DNA of 64,000 nucleotides from CAZHVS01 sp964536015 (lineage in GTDB: Bacteria; Bacteroidota; Ignavibacteria; Ignavibacteriales; Ignavibacteriaceae), in the NCBI GenBank assembly GCA_964536015.1, contig CAZHVS010000009.1:1-64000 (forward strand). The letters run 5' to 3'. Under the pieces are notes generated by a model. It was not told where the DNA came from. It saw only the letters and a program-made list of their open reading frames with translations, and searched no databases. The translations under genes were made by a program, and so were the position numbers. Positions within the stretch are counted from its first letter, which is position 1; every line of letters begins with the position of its first letter. Positions 18,417-28,491 of the stretch are shown here, one piece after another.

Positions 18417-18917
18417 TTGGAATTAGTTATTCATCATGGAGATATTACCAAATTAAAAGTTGATGCAATTGTTAATGCTGCAAACAATTCTCTTCTTGGA
18501 GGAGGAGGGGTCGATGGAGCTATCCATAGGGCTGCTGGCATAGAATTATTGAATGAATGCAGAACTCTTGGTGGATGCAAAACCGGCGAAGCAAAAATAA
18601 CCAAAGGTTATAATTTACCTGCAAAATATGTGATTCACACTGTGGGACCTGTCTGGAAGAATGGTAACTATAATGAAGAATTGCTCCTTTCGATGTGTTA
18701 TAAAAATTCTCTTCAACTGGCTGTTAAATATAATATTAAAACAATAGCTTTTCCTGCAATCAGTACGGGAGTTTATGGATTTCCATCTGAACTTGCTGCT
18801 AAAATTGCAATTCGTTCAGTAAAACAATTTAATAAAGAAAACAACTCTGTTAAGAAAGTAACATTTGTCTGCTTTGATGAACTAACCTTCGAAATCTATA
18901 AGTCGCTTCTGAAATAA
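18417..18917 (+). CDS. ymdB: Macro-domain O-acetyl-ADP-ribose deacetylase
   Basis: A 166-residue cytoplasmic macro-domain protein. The YmdB/MacroD-type signature is complete: IVNAANNSLLGGGGVDGAIHRAAG (split here as NAANNSLLGGGG and VDGAIHRAAG), then ITKGYNLPAKYVIHTVGP and AFPAISTGVYGFP. Enzymes of this class remove the acetyl group from O-acetyl-ADP-ribose and can take ADP-ribose off acidic residues. The start is a TTG at 18417, with AAGGTGG upstream inside the previous gene, and no better start exists. It follows the TerB-like gene by two bases, so the two are probably translated together and might serve a common stress response. That link is inference. Confidence 0.93.
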   Translation: MELVIHHGDITKLKVDAIVNAANNSLLGGGGVDGAIHRAAGIELLNECRTLGGCKTGEAKITKGYNLPAKYVIHTVGPVWKNGNYNEELLLSMCYKNSLQLAVKYNIKTIAFPAISTGVYGFPSELAAKIAIRSVKQFNKENNSVKKVTFVCFDELTFEIYKSLLK

Positions 18918-19032
18918 TTTTAAAAAAAATCTTTGTATTAATAATCCATTTTTTATATTTGGGGCAAAATTTTTTTTAAATAACCTCGTTAGCAATGAAG
19001 CAATTTTTTTACATTATAATCAGGGGGTACGA

Positions 19033-21821
19033 ATGAAAAGATTTCTACCTTTTTTCCTTTTCTTAATTACTTTCACTTTCTCATCATTTGCCGGAACCAC
19101 AGGAAAACTTGCTGGAAAAGTAACTGACTCTCAAACCGGAGAATCACTTATCGGTGTAAATGTTGTACTTGAAGGAACTACCTTTGGTGCTGCAACAGAT
19201 AAAGATGGGAATTATATGATAAATAATATCCCGCCGGGAGAGTACACACTTGTATTTTCATATGTCGGTTATCAAAAACAGACTTTTCTAAAAGTTAGAA
19301 TTAATGTGGATTTTACTACCAGGCTGGATGTGAAGTTAAATAACGAAACAATGGTAACTGATGCTGTTATCATCGAAGCGAAAGCTCCACTTGTAAGAAC
19401 TGATTTAACATCATCGCAAACAACTATAGATGCAGGACAGATTGAAAGTCTTCCTGTTGAAAGCATTGGACAATTACTTGTATTGCAAGCAGGTGTTACA
19501 ACAGGTGTTGGCGGTGAAATTCATATTCGTGGTGGTCGTTCAAGTGAAATTGCTTATACTGTTAATGGCATTTCAATTACAAATCCGTTTGATAATACCA
19601 ATATGGTTCAGATTGCTACTAATGCAATTCAGGAACTTTCAGTAATAAGTGGCACCTTTAATGCTGAATATGGTAATGCAATGAGTGGAGTTGTTAACAC
19701 AGTTACAAAAGAAGGTGGCGTTAAATATGCAGGACACTTTGCAGTTTACAGCGGAGATTATTTGAGCACAAGAAAATCTACTTTTTTTAATATAGACGAC
19801 ATTAATGTGCTTAATAATGTTATTGGTGAAATGACCTTTGGCGGACCAATTTATCCCGGATTGAATGAGGTTACCTTCTTTGTTTCGGGCAGAGTTGAAA
19901 AAGATAACGGATATCTTTATGGTGTTCGCGAACATAATNNNNNNNNNNNNNNNNNNNNNNNNNNNNNNNNNNNNNNNNNNNNNNNNNNNNNNNNNNNNNN
20001 NNNNNNNNNNNNNNNNNNNNNNNNNNNNNNNNNNNNNNAATTCTTCCTCTGAATACAAGTCAAAGTTACAATGGTACTGCAAAGCTCAGTATTAAACCAA
20101 TTCCAACTATAAAAATAAATTTTGATGGAATATATTCTTTTAGCAAATCCAGAGCTTACAATCATAGCTATAAATATAATCCCGATGGGCGTTTGAATTA
20201 TTTTAATGAAGGATTGTTATCTTCCTTTGAATTCAGGCATACACTTAATCCAAGCACTTTTTATTCTTTAAAAGGGTCATACAATCTGAATAATTATAGC
20301 AGCTATCTTTATCCTTTACTTGATGCATCTGGAAAAGAAGTAACATACAGACCAGGAATGGACTGGACACAGTACCATGCGGATCCTCGTTATCAACCGA
20401 CTGACTATGCACAGACTCCTCGTTCATATATGTTCCTTGCTGGTGGCACACAGAATGGGCATTACTATGAGAGTGCAAATACAATAATCGGAAAACTTGA
20501 TGTTACAAGCCAGGTATCTAAAGCTCATGAATTAAAATTTGGTTTTGAAACGAAAATTCATCAGTTGAAGTATGAAAGTTTTACTGTAAGAAGAGATACA
20601 ACAAATTATCTTGTGCCAACAATTCTTAGCACTTCTACTCCTTATCACGATTTTTATATTAAAAAACCATTTGAATTTTCTGCTTATGCTCAGGATAAAA
20701 TGGAGTTTGATAATATGATTATTAATATTGGTTTAAGATACGATTACTTCAAACCAAAATCTCTTTACTCAACTAATATTTTATATCCTTCTCCAAACGA
20801 TCCATTGCTTCCGAGTTATGTTGATAAAAACTCTCTTCTTGCTGAAGCTAATGCTAAACATCAGATTTCTCCAAGGCTTGGAATTTCTTTCCCAATTACT
20901 GATAAAGGTATAATACATTTTTCTTATGGACATTTTTTCCAGATGCCTCCATTTAGTTACCTTTATGAGAATGCTGATTTCAAGTACAACCTTGCTTATG
21001 GAGAACCGGTTGTTGGTAATGCTGATCTTAAACCTGAAAAAACTGTTACATATGAGTTGGGATTGCAACAACAATTATTCGAGAATCTTGCATTTAATGT
21101 TACAGGGTTTTATAAAGATGTCAGAGATTTAATTGCAACGCAGTCAATTAGAACAAGTGGAAGTTCTACCTATCTTAAATATGTAAATAAAGATTATGGA
21201 AATATCAAAGGAATAACTTTTACACTGACAAAAAGAAAAACTGCGGATAGTCCATTTGGTGTAACAGTAGATTACACATTCCAATCTGCTGAAGGAAACG
21301 ATACAGATCCTGACGCATTTTTCTTAGATCTTTCTTCAGGTAAACAAGCAGAAAAAGTAACAGTGTTTTTGCCCTGGGATCAAACACATACTTTAAGTGC
21401 AACTGTTTCTTTCGGAGAAATTAATAACTGGAATCTTAGTCTTGTAGGAAGATTAGGTTCGGGGCTTCCTTATACACCACAGATTTATGAAAAACAAATT
21501 TATATTACTCCGATGAGCGGCAGAAGACCAACAACGGCAAGAGTCGATTTAATGGCTGAAAAGATTTTCAGGATATTTGATTATAACATTAGTGTATTCT
21601 TGAAAATTTATAATTTGTTCGATACACTTAATGAAAGAGTCGTTTATCTTGATACTGGCAGGTCTTCTTATACACTTGAAAGTACACGTACTACTGCTCA
21701 GGCAACTGAAGAATTATCCAAAAGAATTCAGGGAGTTCATTCTATAGCTGATTATTATAGCAGACCAGATTATTATTCAGCTCCAAGAGAAGTGAACCTT
21801 GGTTTTTCATTTGAGTTTTAA
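19033..21821 (+). CDS. TonB-dependent receptor, interrupted by an assembly gap
   Basis: An outer-membrane receptor taking up an unknown ligand with TonB energy. The N-terminal 302 residues before the gap have a signal peptide and a CarboxypepD-like domain (GKVTDSQTGESLIGVNVVL ... NIPPGEYTLVFSYVGYQ). The plug domain follows, with IHIRGGRSSEIAYTVNGI, FNAEYGNAMSGVVNTVTKEG. After the 100-N gap the frame is open from base 20040 and carries the barrel to a terminal phenylalanine (LGFSFEF). The two parts are in different frames across the N run, so the true gap is not 100 bases. It is first of a three-gene run ending with a PorV-like protein, an arrangement that suggests joint assembly of an outer-membrane complex. 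The ligand is unknown; there is no SusD partner. Confidence 0.92.
19939..20038. other. Assembly gap (100 N)
   Basis: Exactly 100 Ns inside the TonB receptor, a conventional placeholder for a gap of unknown size. Upstream codons end at 19938 and the downstream reading frame needs base 20039 as a third codon position, so the missing length must leave remainder 2 when divided by 3. One hundred leaves remainder 1. Confidence 0.99.
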
Positions 21822-21838
21822 GTTTTAAGGAATTTATT

Positions 21839-24800
21839 ATGAAAAATTTAAATAGATTTTTATTAATGTTTTTCTGTGGCATCTCATTAATGTTGATAAG
21901 TGTTTATTCACAGACAAACATTGATGTTAAAAGACAACAGGAAATTAATTCAATTAAAAGCTATATTGAAAGAATGAGAATTTCTGCTCCTTTGAATCAA
22001 CAGGTTCAAAGCAGCTTTAATAAAGAAAGAGCTAGAAACGAATCGAATGGAATTGTGCTGAATAAAATTCTCGGCGCCAAAGATAGAAAAAATTATATGA
22101 TGAATGGGAACCGGATATCAACTTATGTTTATAATTATGGTGGTATAGGACCTGGTTATGGAGTACTTAGAGGCAAGGGCAATGTTGTATGGCGTGGACA
22201 GGATTATGTATTTCAGTTTTGTCCTTTTGTAGGTGCCTCAGTTCCTGATAATGGAGATCCAACAAAAAGTCTTCACATTATTTCAGATGGACTATGGGAC
22301 TACCCCACCCGCAACCTTCGTGAAGTAAATCCTTCTGGAGATACATTGTGGACATTTCAACCATTAACTGGATATGATGATCCAACCCAATCAAATATGG
22401 CTTCAAATCCCGCACCCGATGCAAATGGCGATGGAAAACCTGATAGCTGGCCTCAAAGCTGGTATAATCCAACTTTGGGCAAATATGTTTGGCCAGGTTA
22501 TTTAGAACAGGATGCCACTAATGCTGATGTTGAAGTTTTTTGGGCGATGGATGATAGAGATAACAGAGAATTTAATTATTTCCCTTTTGGAACTGATTCA
22601 TCAAATTATCAAAAAAGAGGAATTGGAGTCCAGATTGATGGAAGAGGTTTGCAATGGAGCAATACACTTGCAGAAAACTCAATCTTTTTTGTTTATTCAG
22701 TTTCAAACGTAAGTCAAAAGAATCTTGATTCAGTCTATTTTGGAATTTATGGAGATCCTGACCTTGGTGGTGGCTGTGATAGAAACTGTGGTGAAAATAG
22801 TGATGACGATGGATTATTTATTCCTCCTTACAATTATCCTGGTTATCCCGGTAATGTAAATGTAATTCCGGTTTACTCTCGCAGTCTTGTTTATTTTTGG
22901 GATCCTGATATGAAGGGATATCTTGGCGGAGCGTTGGGTTATGTTGCATGTAAGTATCTTGAAAGTCCGGGAAAATCAAATGATGGTATAGATAATGATG
23001 GCGATGGAATGGTTGATGAATCCCAGAATGATGGAATTGATAACGATGCTGATTGGAATCCGAATACTGATGATGTTGGTATAGATGGAATTGCCAATAC
23101 TAATGATGAAGGTGAAGGTGATGGTCTTCCAACAAAAGGTAAATTGCTTTCAAGTGGAGCACTGGATCCACTGTTCCCCGGTGAACCCAATTTTGAATAC
23201 ACTGATTTAGATGAATCAGACCAGATTGGCTTATCAAGTTTTAATAGCTGGGCCTGGGGTAACGATAGAGTATCTGATGATGAATCAATCTGGAATAGAA
23301 TTCAAACCGGAAATTTTGGAGAAGTTGCTCACATTTCAGACCTTGTATTTGTTTTTGCATCAGGTCCAATAAATCTGCATGTTGGTGAAACAAAAAGAAT
23401 CTCAATGTCTTTGCTTCTTGGAGAAAGCCTTGATGATTTATTAACCACAGCAGCTACTGTTCAAAGGATTTATAACGCAAACTATAAATTTTTCAAACCA
23501 CCAGTAAAACCAACAGTTTTTGCCGTTAGTAGCGACAAAAAAGTAACTCTCTACTGGGATACAAAATCAGAAGAAAGTAAAGATCCATTAACTGGAAAAG
23601 ACTTTGAAGGTTATGTGATTTATAGAAGTACCGATCCTGAATTTTCAGATATTCAAACTATTACTGATGGAAAAGGAAACGCATTCTTTTCTTCACCACT
23701 TAAAAACAGTCTTGGTGTCGAATGTAAATGGGATGTTGATAAACGCGACGAACCTTATGTTGACATGAACGGTAATGGGAAATATGATGTCGGCGAACCT
23801 TACACTGATAAAAATGGCGATGGTTCTTATACTATAAATGCAGAAGATTGGTGGAAAGGTTATCATCCTGTTTCTTACCAGGGAAGAGGGATTCAATATT
23901 ATCTTGGAAATAATACAGGTTTGGTGCATTCATATGTTGATTCTAATAATGTTATTAATGGACAGACATATTATTATGCAGTAGTTGCTTATGATCATGG
24001 GGACTCTGCCGGGATTCCTCCAACTGAAACTACAAAAAAGATTGATATTGATCCGATAACTTCCAAAATAATTCTTGATGTGAATACTGTTTCTGTAATT
24101 CCTGGACCAAGAGCAGCAGGATACAATGCAACAAATCCATCCGCATTTTCTTTGACTCATAAATCTGGAATTGCCAATGGAAAATTAGAAGTTGAAGTTT
24201 TGAATGATCTTTCAGTTCCTAATAATCAGGAATATAACATATTCTTTAGTGATACTTTAATTCACGGAAACACAAAAGAAGCCGCTAAAAATTATTCTCT
24301 GCTAAAAGTTACACCGATGTCTGAAAAGGTTCAATTTGTTGATACAAATTTTTCTAAACTTGCGGTTACAAATCTTGATCCATCTTATTCATTACAGGTG
24401 AAAGATGCGGCTGGAACAGTTTATACTTTGAACTCAGATTATGTTATTGATTTTTCAAAAGGACTTGTAAGAAGAACCGGTACAAGTAAAATGCCTGTAA
24501 ATCAAAACTACACTATTACATATAGATATTATCCTATCTATCAAAGCACTCTATTAAAAGACGAAGATGCAAATCCTGTTTTTGATGGAATGAGATTGAA
24601 AATATACGATAATCCAATTCTTGAGATTGATACAATAAATTCAAAATGGATTTCAGGTAATACTAATTGCACATTCAAAATTGCACTAGGAACCGTTTTA
24701 CCCAGAAAAGAAAAATATCCTGCAAATTTTGAAGTGAAGTTTTCAAACGTCTATATTGATTCTGCAAAAATATTAAATAGTCTGAATGCACTTATAACAA

Positions 24801-25450
24801 TTCCTGTTAAGTATTCAGTTACCGAGGTAACTAATCCTGCTAATCCATTGAGAATACCAACATTTCTGAAGGAAAATCTATCTTCAAGAGATAGTGCCTG
24901 GAGTGTTGGAGAAGAAGTGAATTTCTTTAAACCTGGTACTAAAATAACTTCAACAGATACAGTAAATTGGGCTGTTACATTAATGTTACCAGCAGATACG
25001 ACTAAACCAACAAGATTCCCAACAAGCGGAGATGTATTACAAATAATTACTAAAAGGCCATTTAATTCCCAAGATGTTTATTCGTTTACATCTGTAGCCG
25101 GCAAATTTAGCAATGATGCTGCGAAATCTAAACTAGATAATATTTATGTCGTACCAAATCCTTATGTTGGATATAATGATCTTGAACCGACAAATAAATT
25201 GCCCGGCTCAACTCGAGGTGAAAGAAGAATCTATTTTGAAAATCTTCCGCCAAAATGTGAAATAAGAATTTATACAATTGCCGGTGACTGGGTTCAAACT
25301 TTACATCACGAGACTTCTTTTGAAAATGGGCGAGAATACTGGAACTTACTGAATTCTGATGGCTTCAGTATTGCTTTTGGTGTTTATATCGCTCACATAA
25401 AAGCCGAAGGCATTGGTGAGAAGTTGATAAAATTTGCAATTATTAAGTAG
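21839..25450 (+). CDS. Large exported protein with EF-hand-like acidic repeats and FlgD-like C-terminus
   Basis: A 1203-residue exported protein not assigned to a named family. A signal peptide (RFLLMFFCGISLMLISVYSQ) follows an AAGGA site. Acidic Asp/Asn/Gly segments of calcium-binding type occur at about residues 185-200 (DANGDGKPDSW), 380-440 (NDGIDNDGDGMVDE and relatives) and 640-665 (DMNGNGKYDVGEPY, DKNGDGSYT). A fibronectin-like region and other beta domains lie between them. The C-terminus (VVPNPYV ... RIYTIAGDWVQTL ... GVYIAHIKAEG ... KFAIIK) is a variant of the sorting/FlgD-like fold with VPNPY instead of PNPFNP. It lies between the TonB receptor (17 bp) and the PorV-like gene (36 bp to its chosen start). 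It is probably a surface partner of the receptor. Confidence 0.8.
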   Translation: MKNLNRFLLMFFCGISLMLISVYSQTNIDVKRQQEINSIKSYIERMRISAPLNQQVQSSFNKERARNESNGIVLNKILGAKDRKNYMMNGNRISTYVYNYGGIGPGYGVLRGKGNVVWRGQDYVFQFCPFVGASVPDNGDPTKSLHIISDGLWDYPTRNLREVNPSGDTLWTFQPLTGYDDPTQSNMASNPAPDANGDGKPDSWPQSWYNPTLGKYVWPGYLEQDATNADVEVFWAMDDRDNREFNYFPFGTDSSNYQKRGIGVQIDGRGLQWSNTLAENSIFFVYSVSNVSQKNLDSVYFGIYGDPDLGGGCDRNCGENSDDDGLFIPPYNYPGYPGNVNVIPVYSRSLVYFWDPDMKGYLGGALGYVACKYLESPGKSNDGIDNDGDGMVDESQNDGIDNDADWNPNTDDVGIDGIANTNDEGEGDGLPTKGKLLSSGALDPLFPGEPNFEYTDLDESDQIGLSSFNSWAWGNDRVSDDESIWNRIQTGNFGEVAHISDLVFVFASGPINLHVGETKRISMSLLLGESLDDLLTTAATVQRIYNANYKFFKPPVKPTVFAVSSDKKVTLYWDTKSEESKDPLTGKDFEGYVIYRSTDPEFSDIQTITDGKGNAFFSSPLKNSLGVECKWDVDKRDEPYVDMNGNGKYDVGEPYTDKNGDGSYTINAEDWWKGYHPVSYQGRGIQYYLGNNTGLVHSYVDSNNVINGQTYYYAVVAYDHGDSAGIPPTETTKKIDIDPITSKIILDVNTVSVIPGPRAAGYNATNPSAFSLTHKSGIANGKLEVEVLNDLSVPNNQEYNIFFSDTLIHGNTKEAAKNYSLLKVTPMSEKVQFVDTNFSKLAVTNLDPSYSLQVKDAAGTVYTLNSDYVIDFSKGLVRRTGTSKMPVNQNYTITYRYYPIYQSTLLKDEDANPVFDGMRLKIYDNPILEIDTINSKWISGNTNCTFKIALGTVLPRKEKYPANFEVKFSNVYIDSAKILNSLNALITIPVKYSVTEVTNPANPLRIPTFLKENLSSRDSAWSVGEEVNFFKPGTKITSTDTVNWAVTLMLPADTTKPTRFPTSGDVLQIITKRPFNSQDVYSFTSVAGKFSNDAAKSKLDNIYVVPNPYVGYNDLEPTNKLPGSTRGERRIYFENLPPKCEIRIYTIAGDWVQTLHHETSFENGREYWNLLNSDGFSIAFGVYIAHIKAEGIGEKLIKFAIIK

Positions 25451-25486
25451 AAATCTCTTTAAGATAAAATGAGTAGGAGATTCAAA

Positions 25487-26506
25487 ATGAAAAAATTATT
25501 AAAAATATTTGTTTTAGTATTAACACTTGCTTCGTTAACTTATTCCCAGATTGGTTCTTCGTTAAGTAAGAATGGAACAACCGCTGCTCAATTTTTAAAG
25601 ATTGGAGTTGGAACAAGAGCAATAGGAATGGGAGGTGCTTTTACAGCTCAATCAGGTGACATCGGTATGCTGTACTGGAATCCTGCTGGTATTGCTCAAA
25701 TCTATTCACGTGAAGCAATGTTTAATCATATTGACTGGCTAATGGATGTAAGTTATGATTATGCAGGCTTTGCTATGAACCTTGCTGATTTTGGAACGGT
25801 GGGGGCTTTCGTTTCAGTGCTTGGCATGGAAGATATGATGGTTAGAACTATTGAAAAACCAGAAGGTACAGGTGAATTTTTCTCTGCAGGTTCTATGTTA
25901 ATAGGACTTTCTTATGCAAGAAATTTAACCGATAATTTTTCAATTGGTGGAAGTTTCAAATACATCCGAGAACATATCTGGAATGAATCTTCCACAGGTT
26001 TTGCAATTGATGTCGGGGTTCTTTATAAAATTCAGATATTAAATGAATTTCGACTTGGTGCGAGCATATCTAACTTTGGAACAAAAATGAAAATGGAAGG
26101 AAGAGATGCGTTAAGAATTATTAAGGTTGGCTCAGGCGAAGGAAATATTATTAATACTGAAGTTGAGCTTGATAAATTCGATCTTCCATTAATTTTCAGA
26201 ATCGGTGTTGCAGCAGATTTATTAAAAATGGAAAACCACAGAATAACTACTGCAATTGATGCGCTTCATCCAAATGATAATAATGAATCAATAAACAGCG
26301 GAGTGGAATACTCATATAACGAGTTGTTCTTCATTCGTGCAGGTTATAAATCATTATTTGAAAAAAATTCCGAACAAGGTTTAACCCTTGGTGCAGGTGT
26401 CAGTTATCAGATAATTGAATCTGTACGTGCCAATCTTGATTATGCCTACCAGGATTTTGGCTTGTTGAAAAACGTTCACCATTTAACTCTTGGTATAAAA
26501 TTTTAA
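25487..26506 (+). CDS. PorV/PorQ-family outer-membrane protein
   Basis: A 339-residue outer-membrane barrel protein of the PorV/PorQ family, whose founding members are T9SS components that shuttle or anchor sorted cargo. The start chosen is ATG 25487 (MKKLLKIFVLVLTLASLTYSQ, a clean signal peptide) with a TAGGAG site; an in-frame ATG at 25469 lies before that site. The family hallmark is near the N-terminus: FLKIGVGTRAIGMGGAFTAQ, then MLYWNPAGIA. The rest has alternating strands and ends LTLGIKF, a barrel-type terminal phenylalanine. It is third in the TonB receptor operon, closed by a strong terminator. It may be a dedicated partner for the 1203-residue protein next to it rather than the general T9SS PorV; that is inference. 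Confidence 0.87.
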   Translation: MKKLLKIFVLVLTLASLTYSQIGSSLSKNGTTAAQFLKIGVGTRAIGMGGAFTAQSGDIGMLYWNPAGIAQIYSREAMFNHIDWLMDVSYDYAGFAMNLADFGTVGAFVSVLGMEDMMVRTIEKPEGTGEFFSAGSMLIGLSYARNLTDNFSIGGSFKYIREHIWNESSTGFAIDVGVLYKIQILNEFRLGASISNFGTKMKMEGRDALRIIKVGSGEGNIINTEVELDKFDLPLIFRIGVAADLLKMENHRITTAIDALHPNDNNESINSGVEYSYNELFFIRAGYKSLFEKNSEQGLTLGAGVSYQIIESVRANLDYAYQDFGLLKNVHHLTLGIKF

Positions 26507-26543
26507 ACAGTTAAACTGTTAACTTGATTGACCGAAATTTATT

Positions 26544-26592
26544 AACTATTTTTAGCCTGAAATTTTTAGGCTAAAAATAGTTTTTATTTTTT
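26544..26592 (+). terminator. Strong Rho-independent terminator after PorV-like gene
   Basis: A perfect 15-bp stem: AACTATTTTTAGCCT (26544-26558) pairs with AGGCTAAAAATAGTT (26568-26582) across a 9-base loop, followed by a T-rich tail. The T/A-rich lower stem makes it likely to act in both directions. A short palindrome (AACAGTTAAACTGTT) lies just before it. Confidence 0.92.
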
Positions 26593-26633
26593 AGCTGTTA
26601 GATGTGTTTTCTATAACTTGGTAAAGGAAAAAG

Positions 26634-27110
26634 ATGGATTTAGTTCAATTAAAAAAAATCATAAAAATTTTTGAAGACAGCAAGATATGCAGCCTTGAAC
26701 TTGAGGAAAAAGAATTCAAGATTAAGCTTTCAAAAAAGGGTGAACAGGCTTTAATGGTTAACCAGGCAGCCCCCGCAATTGCTTCGTTTCAACCACATCA
26801 TACCCAACCAATTGATGTGCCTGTAAAAAAGGAACAGAGCCCGGCAGAAGAAGATGATGAGAAAACATCAAGATATCACGAGATTCGCTCTCCTATTGTT
26901 GGTACTTTTTATAGAGCACCTTCACCTGATGCAGCACCTTATGTAAAAATAGGTGACTCTGTTAATAGTGGAACTGTATTATGTATTGTTGAGGCAATGA
27001 AATTAATGAATGAAATTGAAAGTGATATAGCCGGAAAAGTAGTCAGAATTCTCTGTGATAATGGTTCACCTGTTGAATACAATCAACCTCTGTTTTTAAT
27101 TGAAGCTTAA
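26634..27110 (+). CDS. accB: Acetyl-CoA carboxylase biotin carboxyl carrier protein
   Basis: A 158-residue carrier that holds biotin for acetyl-CoA carboxylase, the first step of fatty-acid synthesis. The N-terminal dimerisation part (LVQLKKIIKIFEDSKICSLELEE) is followed by a Pro/Ala-rich linker (about residues 40-75). The biotinyl domain carries the modified lysine K123 in EAMKLMNEIES; the usual motif is AMKM, and Leu at the last position is a common variant. IRSPIVGTFYRAPSP and GDSVNSGTVLCIVEAMK are typical. AAAGG precedes the ATG. It lies 14 bp before accC in the classic accBC order. The carboxyltransferase subunits are not in the window. Confidence 0.96.
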   Translation: MDLVQLKKIIKIFEDSKICSLELEEKEFKIKLSKKGEQALMVNQAAPAIASFQPHHTQPIDVPVKKEQSPAEEDDEKTSRYHEIRSPIVGTFYRAPSPDAAPYVKIGDSVNSGTVLCIVEAMKLMNEIESDIAGKVVRILCDNGSPVEYNQPLFLIEA

Positions 27111-27124
27111 ATCAAGAGGTCAAT

Positions 27125-28465
27125 TTGTTTAAAAAAATTTTAATAGCAAATCGTGGTGAAATTGCTTTACGCATAATTCGTACCTGTAAAGAGCTTGGAA
27201 TTAAAACTGTTGCCGTATATTCAGAAGCAGATAAAGATTCCATTCATGCTCGTTTTGCCGATGAAGCTGTTTGTATAGGTCCACCACAAGGAAAAGAGAG
27301 CTACCTTAAGATTCCATCGATAATTTCTGCGGCTGAAATCACAGGTGCAGATGCTATTCATCCAGGTTATGGATTTCTTGCAGAGAATGAACAATTCGCC
27401 GATATTTGTACTGAGTCCGGAATTAAATTTATCGGTCCTTCATCTAAAATGATAGCAATGATGGGAGATAAATCTACTGCAAAAGACACAATGAGAAATA
27501 ATGGCGTACCTGTTGTTCCCGGAAGTGAAGGTATTATAAACACGCTTGATGAAGGAATATCTATTGCAAAAGACATTGGATTTCCTGTTATAATTAAAGC
27601 CTCTGCGGGAGGAGGCGGAAAAGGAATGCGGATAGTTAAAGAAGAAAAAGAATTTTCTAACGCATTTCAAATGGCTAAAACAGAAGCTGCTGCTGCCTTT
27701 GGTAATGATGCAGTATATTTAGAAAAATATGTAGAAAATCCAAGACATGTCGAAATACAGGTACTCGGTGATCAATTTGGAAATGTATATCACTATGGAG
27801 AAAGAGATTGCTCAATTCAAAGGAGACACCAAAAACTTATTGAAGAATCGCCATCACCAATAGTTAGCGAAGAATTAAGAAAGAAGATGGGTGAAGCGGC
27901 TATTCTTGGAGCGAAAGCAGTGAATTATGAAGGTGTGGGAACAATAGAATTCTTAGTTGATAAGAATAAAAATTTTTACTTTATGGAGATGAATACAAGA
28001 ATTCAGGTGGAGCATCCGGTTACTGAAATGGTTTATAATGTTGATCTTATAAGACAACAAATACTGGTTGCAATGGAAGAAAAAGTTGAGACCCTGCCTG
28101 GAAATCCTGTTGGGCATGCATTTGAATTTAGAATTAATGCTGAAGATCCTGCAAATAATTTTAGACCTAATCCAGGAAAGATTGAATCATTACATTTTCC
28201 GGGAGGATTTGGAGTTAGAGTTGATTCCCACGTTTATCAGTCATATATGATTCCACCTTATTATGACTCACTTATAGCTAAATTAATTGTGTGGGATAAA
28301 AATAGAAATCTTGCCATTAAAAGAGCAAAAAGAGCTCTTGAAGAATTTGTAATTGAAGGAGTGAAAACAACAATACCTTTTCATCTAAAAGTTCTTGATG
28401 ATAATAATTTTATAAGTAGTAATTTTGATACATCGTTTTTAGATAATTTTTTAATTAACAAATAA
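27125..28465 (+). CDS. accC: Acetyl-CoA carboxylase biotin carboxylase subunit
   Basis: A 446-residue ATP-grasp enzyme that carboxylates biotin on AccB using ATP and bicarbonate. It begins FKKILIANRGEIALRIIRTCKELG, diagnostic for the family. ATP-binding glycine loop KASAGGGGKGMRIV, the metal/ATP residues in EYLEKYVENPRHVEIQ-like form (LEKYVENPRHVEIQVLGD), RDCSIQRRHQKLIEE and the catalytic MNTRIQVEHPVTE are all intact. The length matches the family (about 445-450). The start is a TTG at 27125 with AAGAGG upstream. It follows accB by 14 bp and precedes gcvH by 26 bp, so the three are likely one transcript. Confidence 0.97.
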   Translation: MFKKILIANRGEIALRIIRTCKELGIKTVAVYSEADKDSIHARFADEAVCIGPPQGKESYLKIPSIISAAEITGADAIHPGYGFLAENEQFADICTESGIKFIGPSSKMIAMMGDKSTAKDTMRNNGVPVVPGSEGIINTLDEGISIAKDIGFPVIIKASAGGGGKGMRIVKEEKEFSNAFQMAKTEAAAAFGNDAVYLEKYVENPRHVEIQVLGDQFGNVYHYGERDCSIQRRHQKLIEESPSPIVSEELRKKMGEAAILGAKAVNYEGVGTIEFLVDKNKNFYFMEMNTRIQVEHPVTEMVYNVDLIRQQILVAMEEKVETLPGNPVGHAFEFRINAEDPANNFRPNPGKIESLHFPGGFGVRVDSHVYQSYMIPPYYDSLIAKLIVWDKNRNLAIKRAKRALEEFVIEGVKTTIPFHLKVLDDNNFISSNFDTSFLDNFLINK

Positions 28466-28491
28466 ATTTAATTATTAATTGGAGAAATAAA

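Noticed and set aside
19639..20165. Several short frames crossing the N run
   Set aside because: They exist only because Ns carry no stop codons; the receptor frame explains this DNA.
22939..23202. Minus-strand frame of 87 codons, Ser/Pro-rich
   Set aside because: It is the antisense of the acidic calcium-site repeats in the 1203-residue protein, with no start site or family resemblance.
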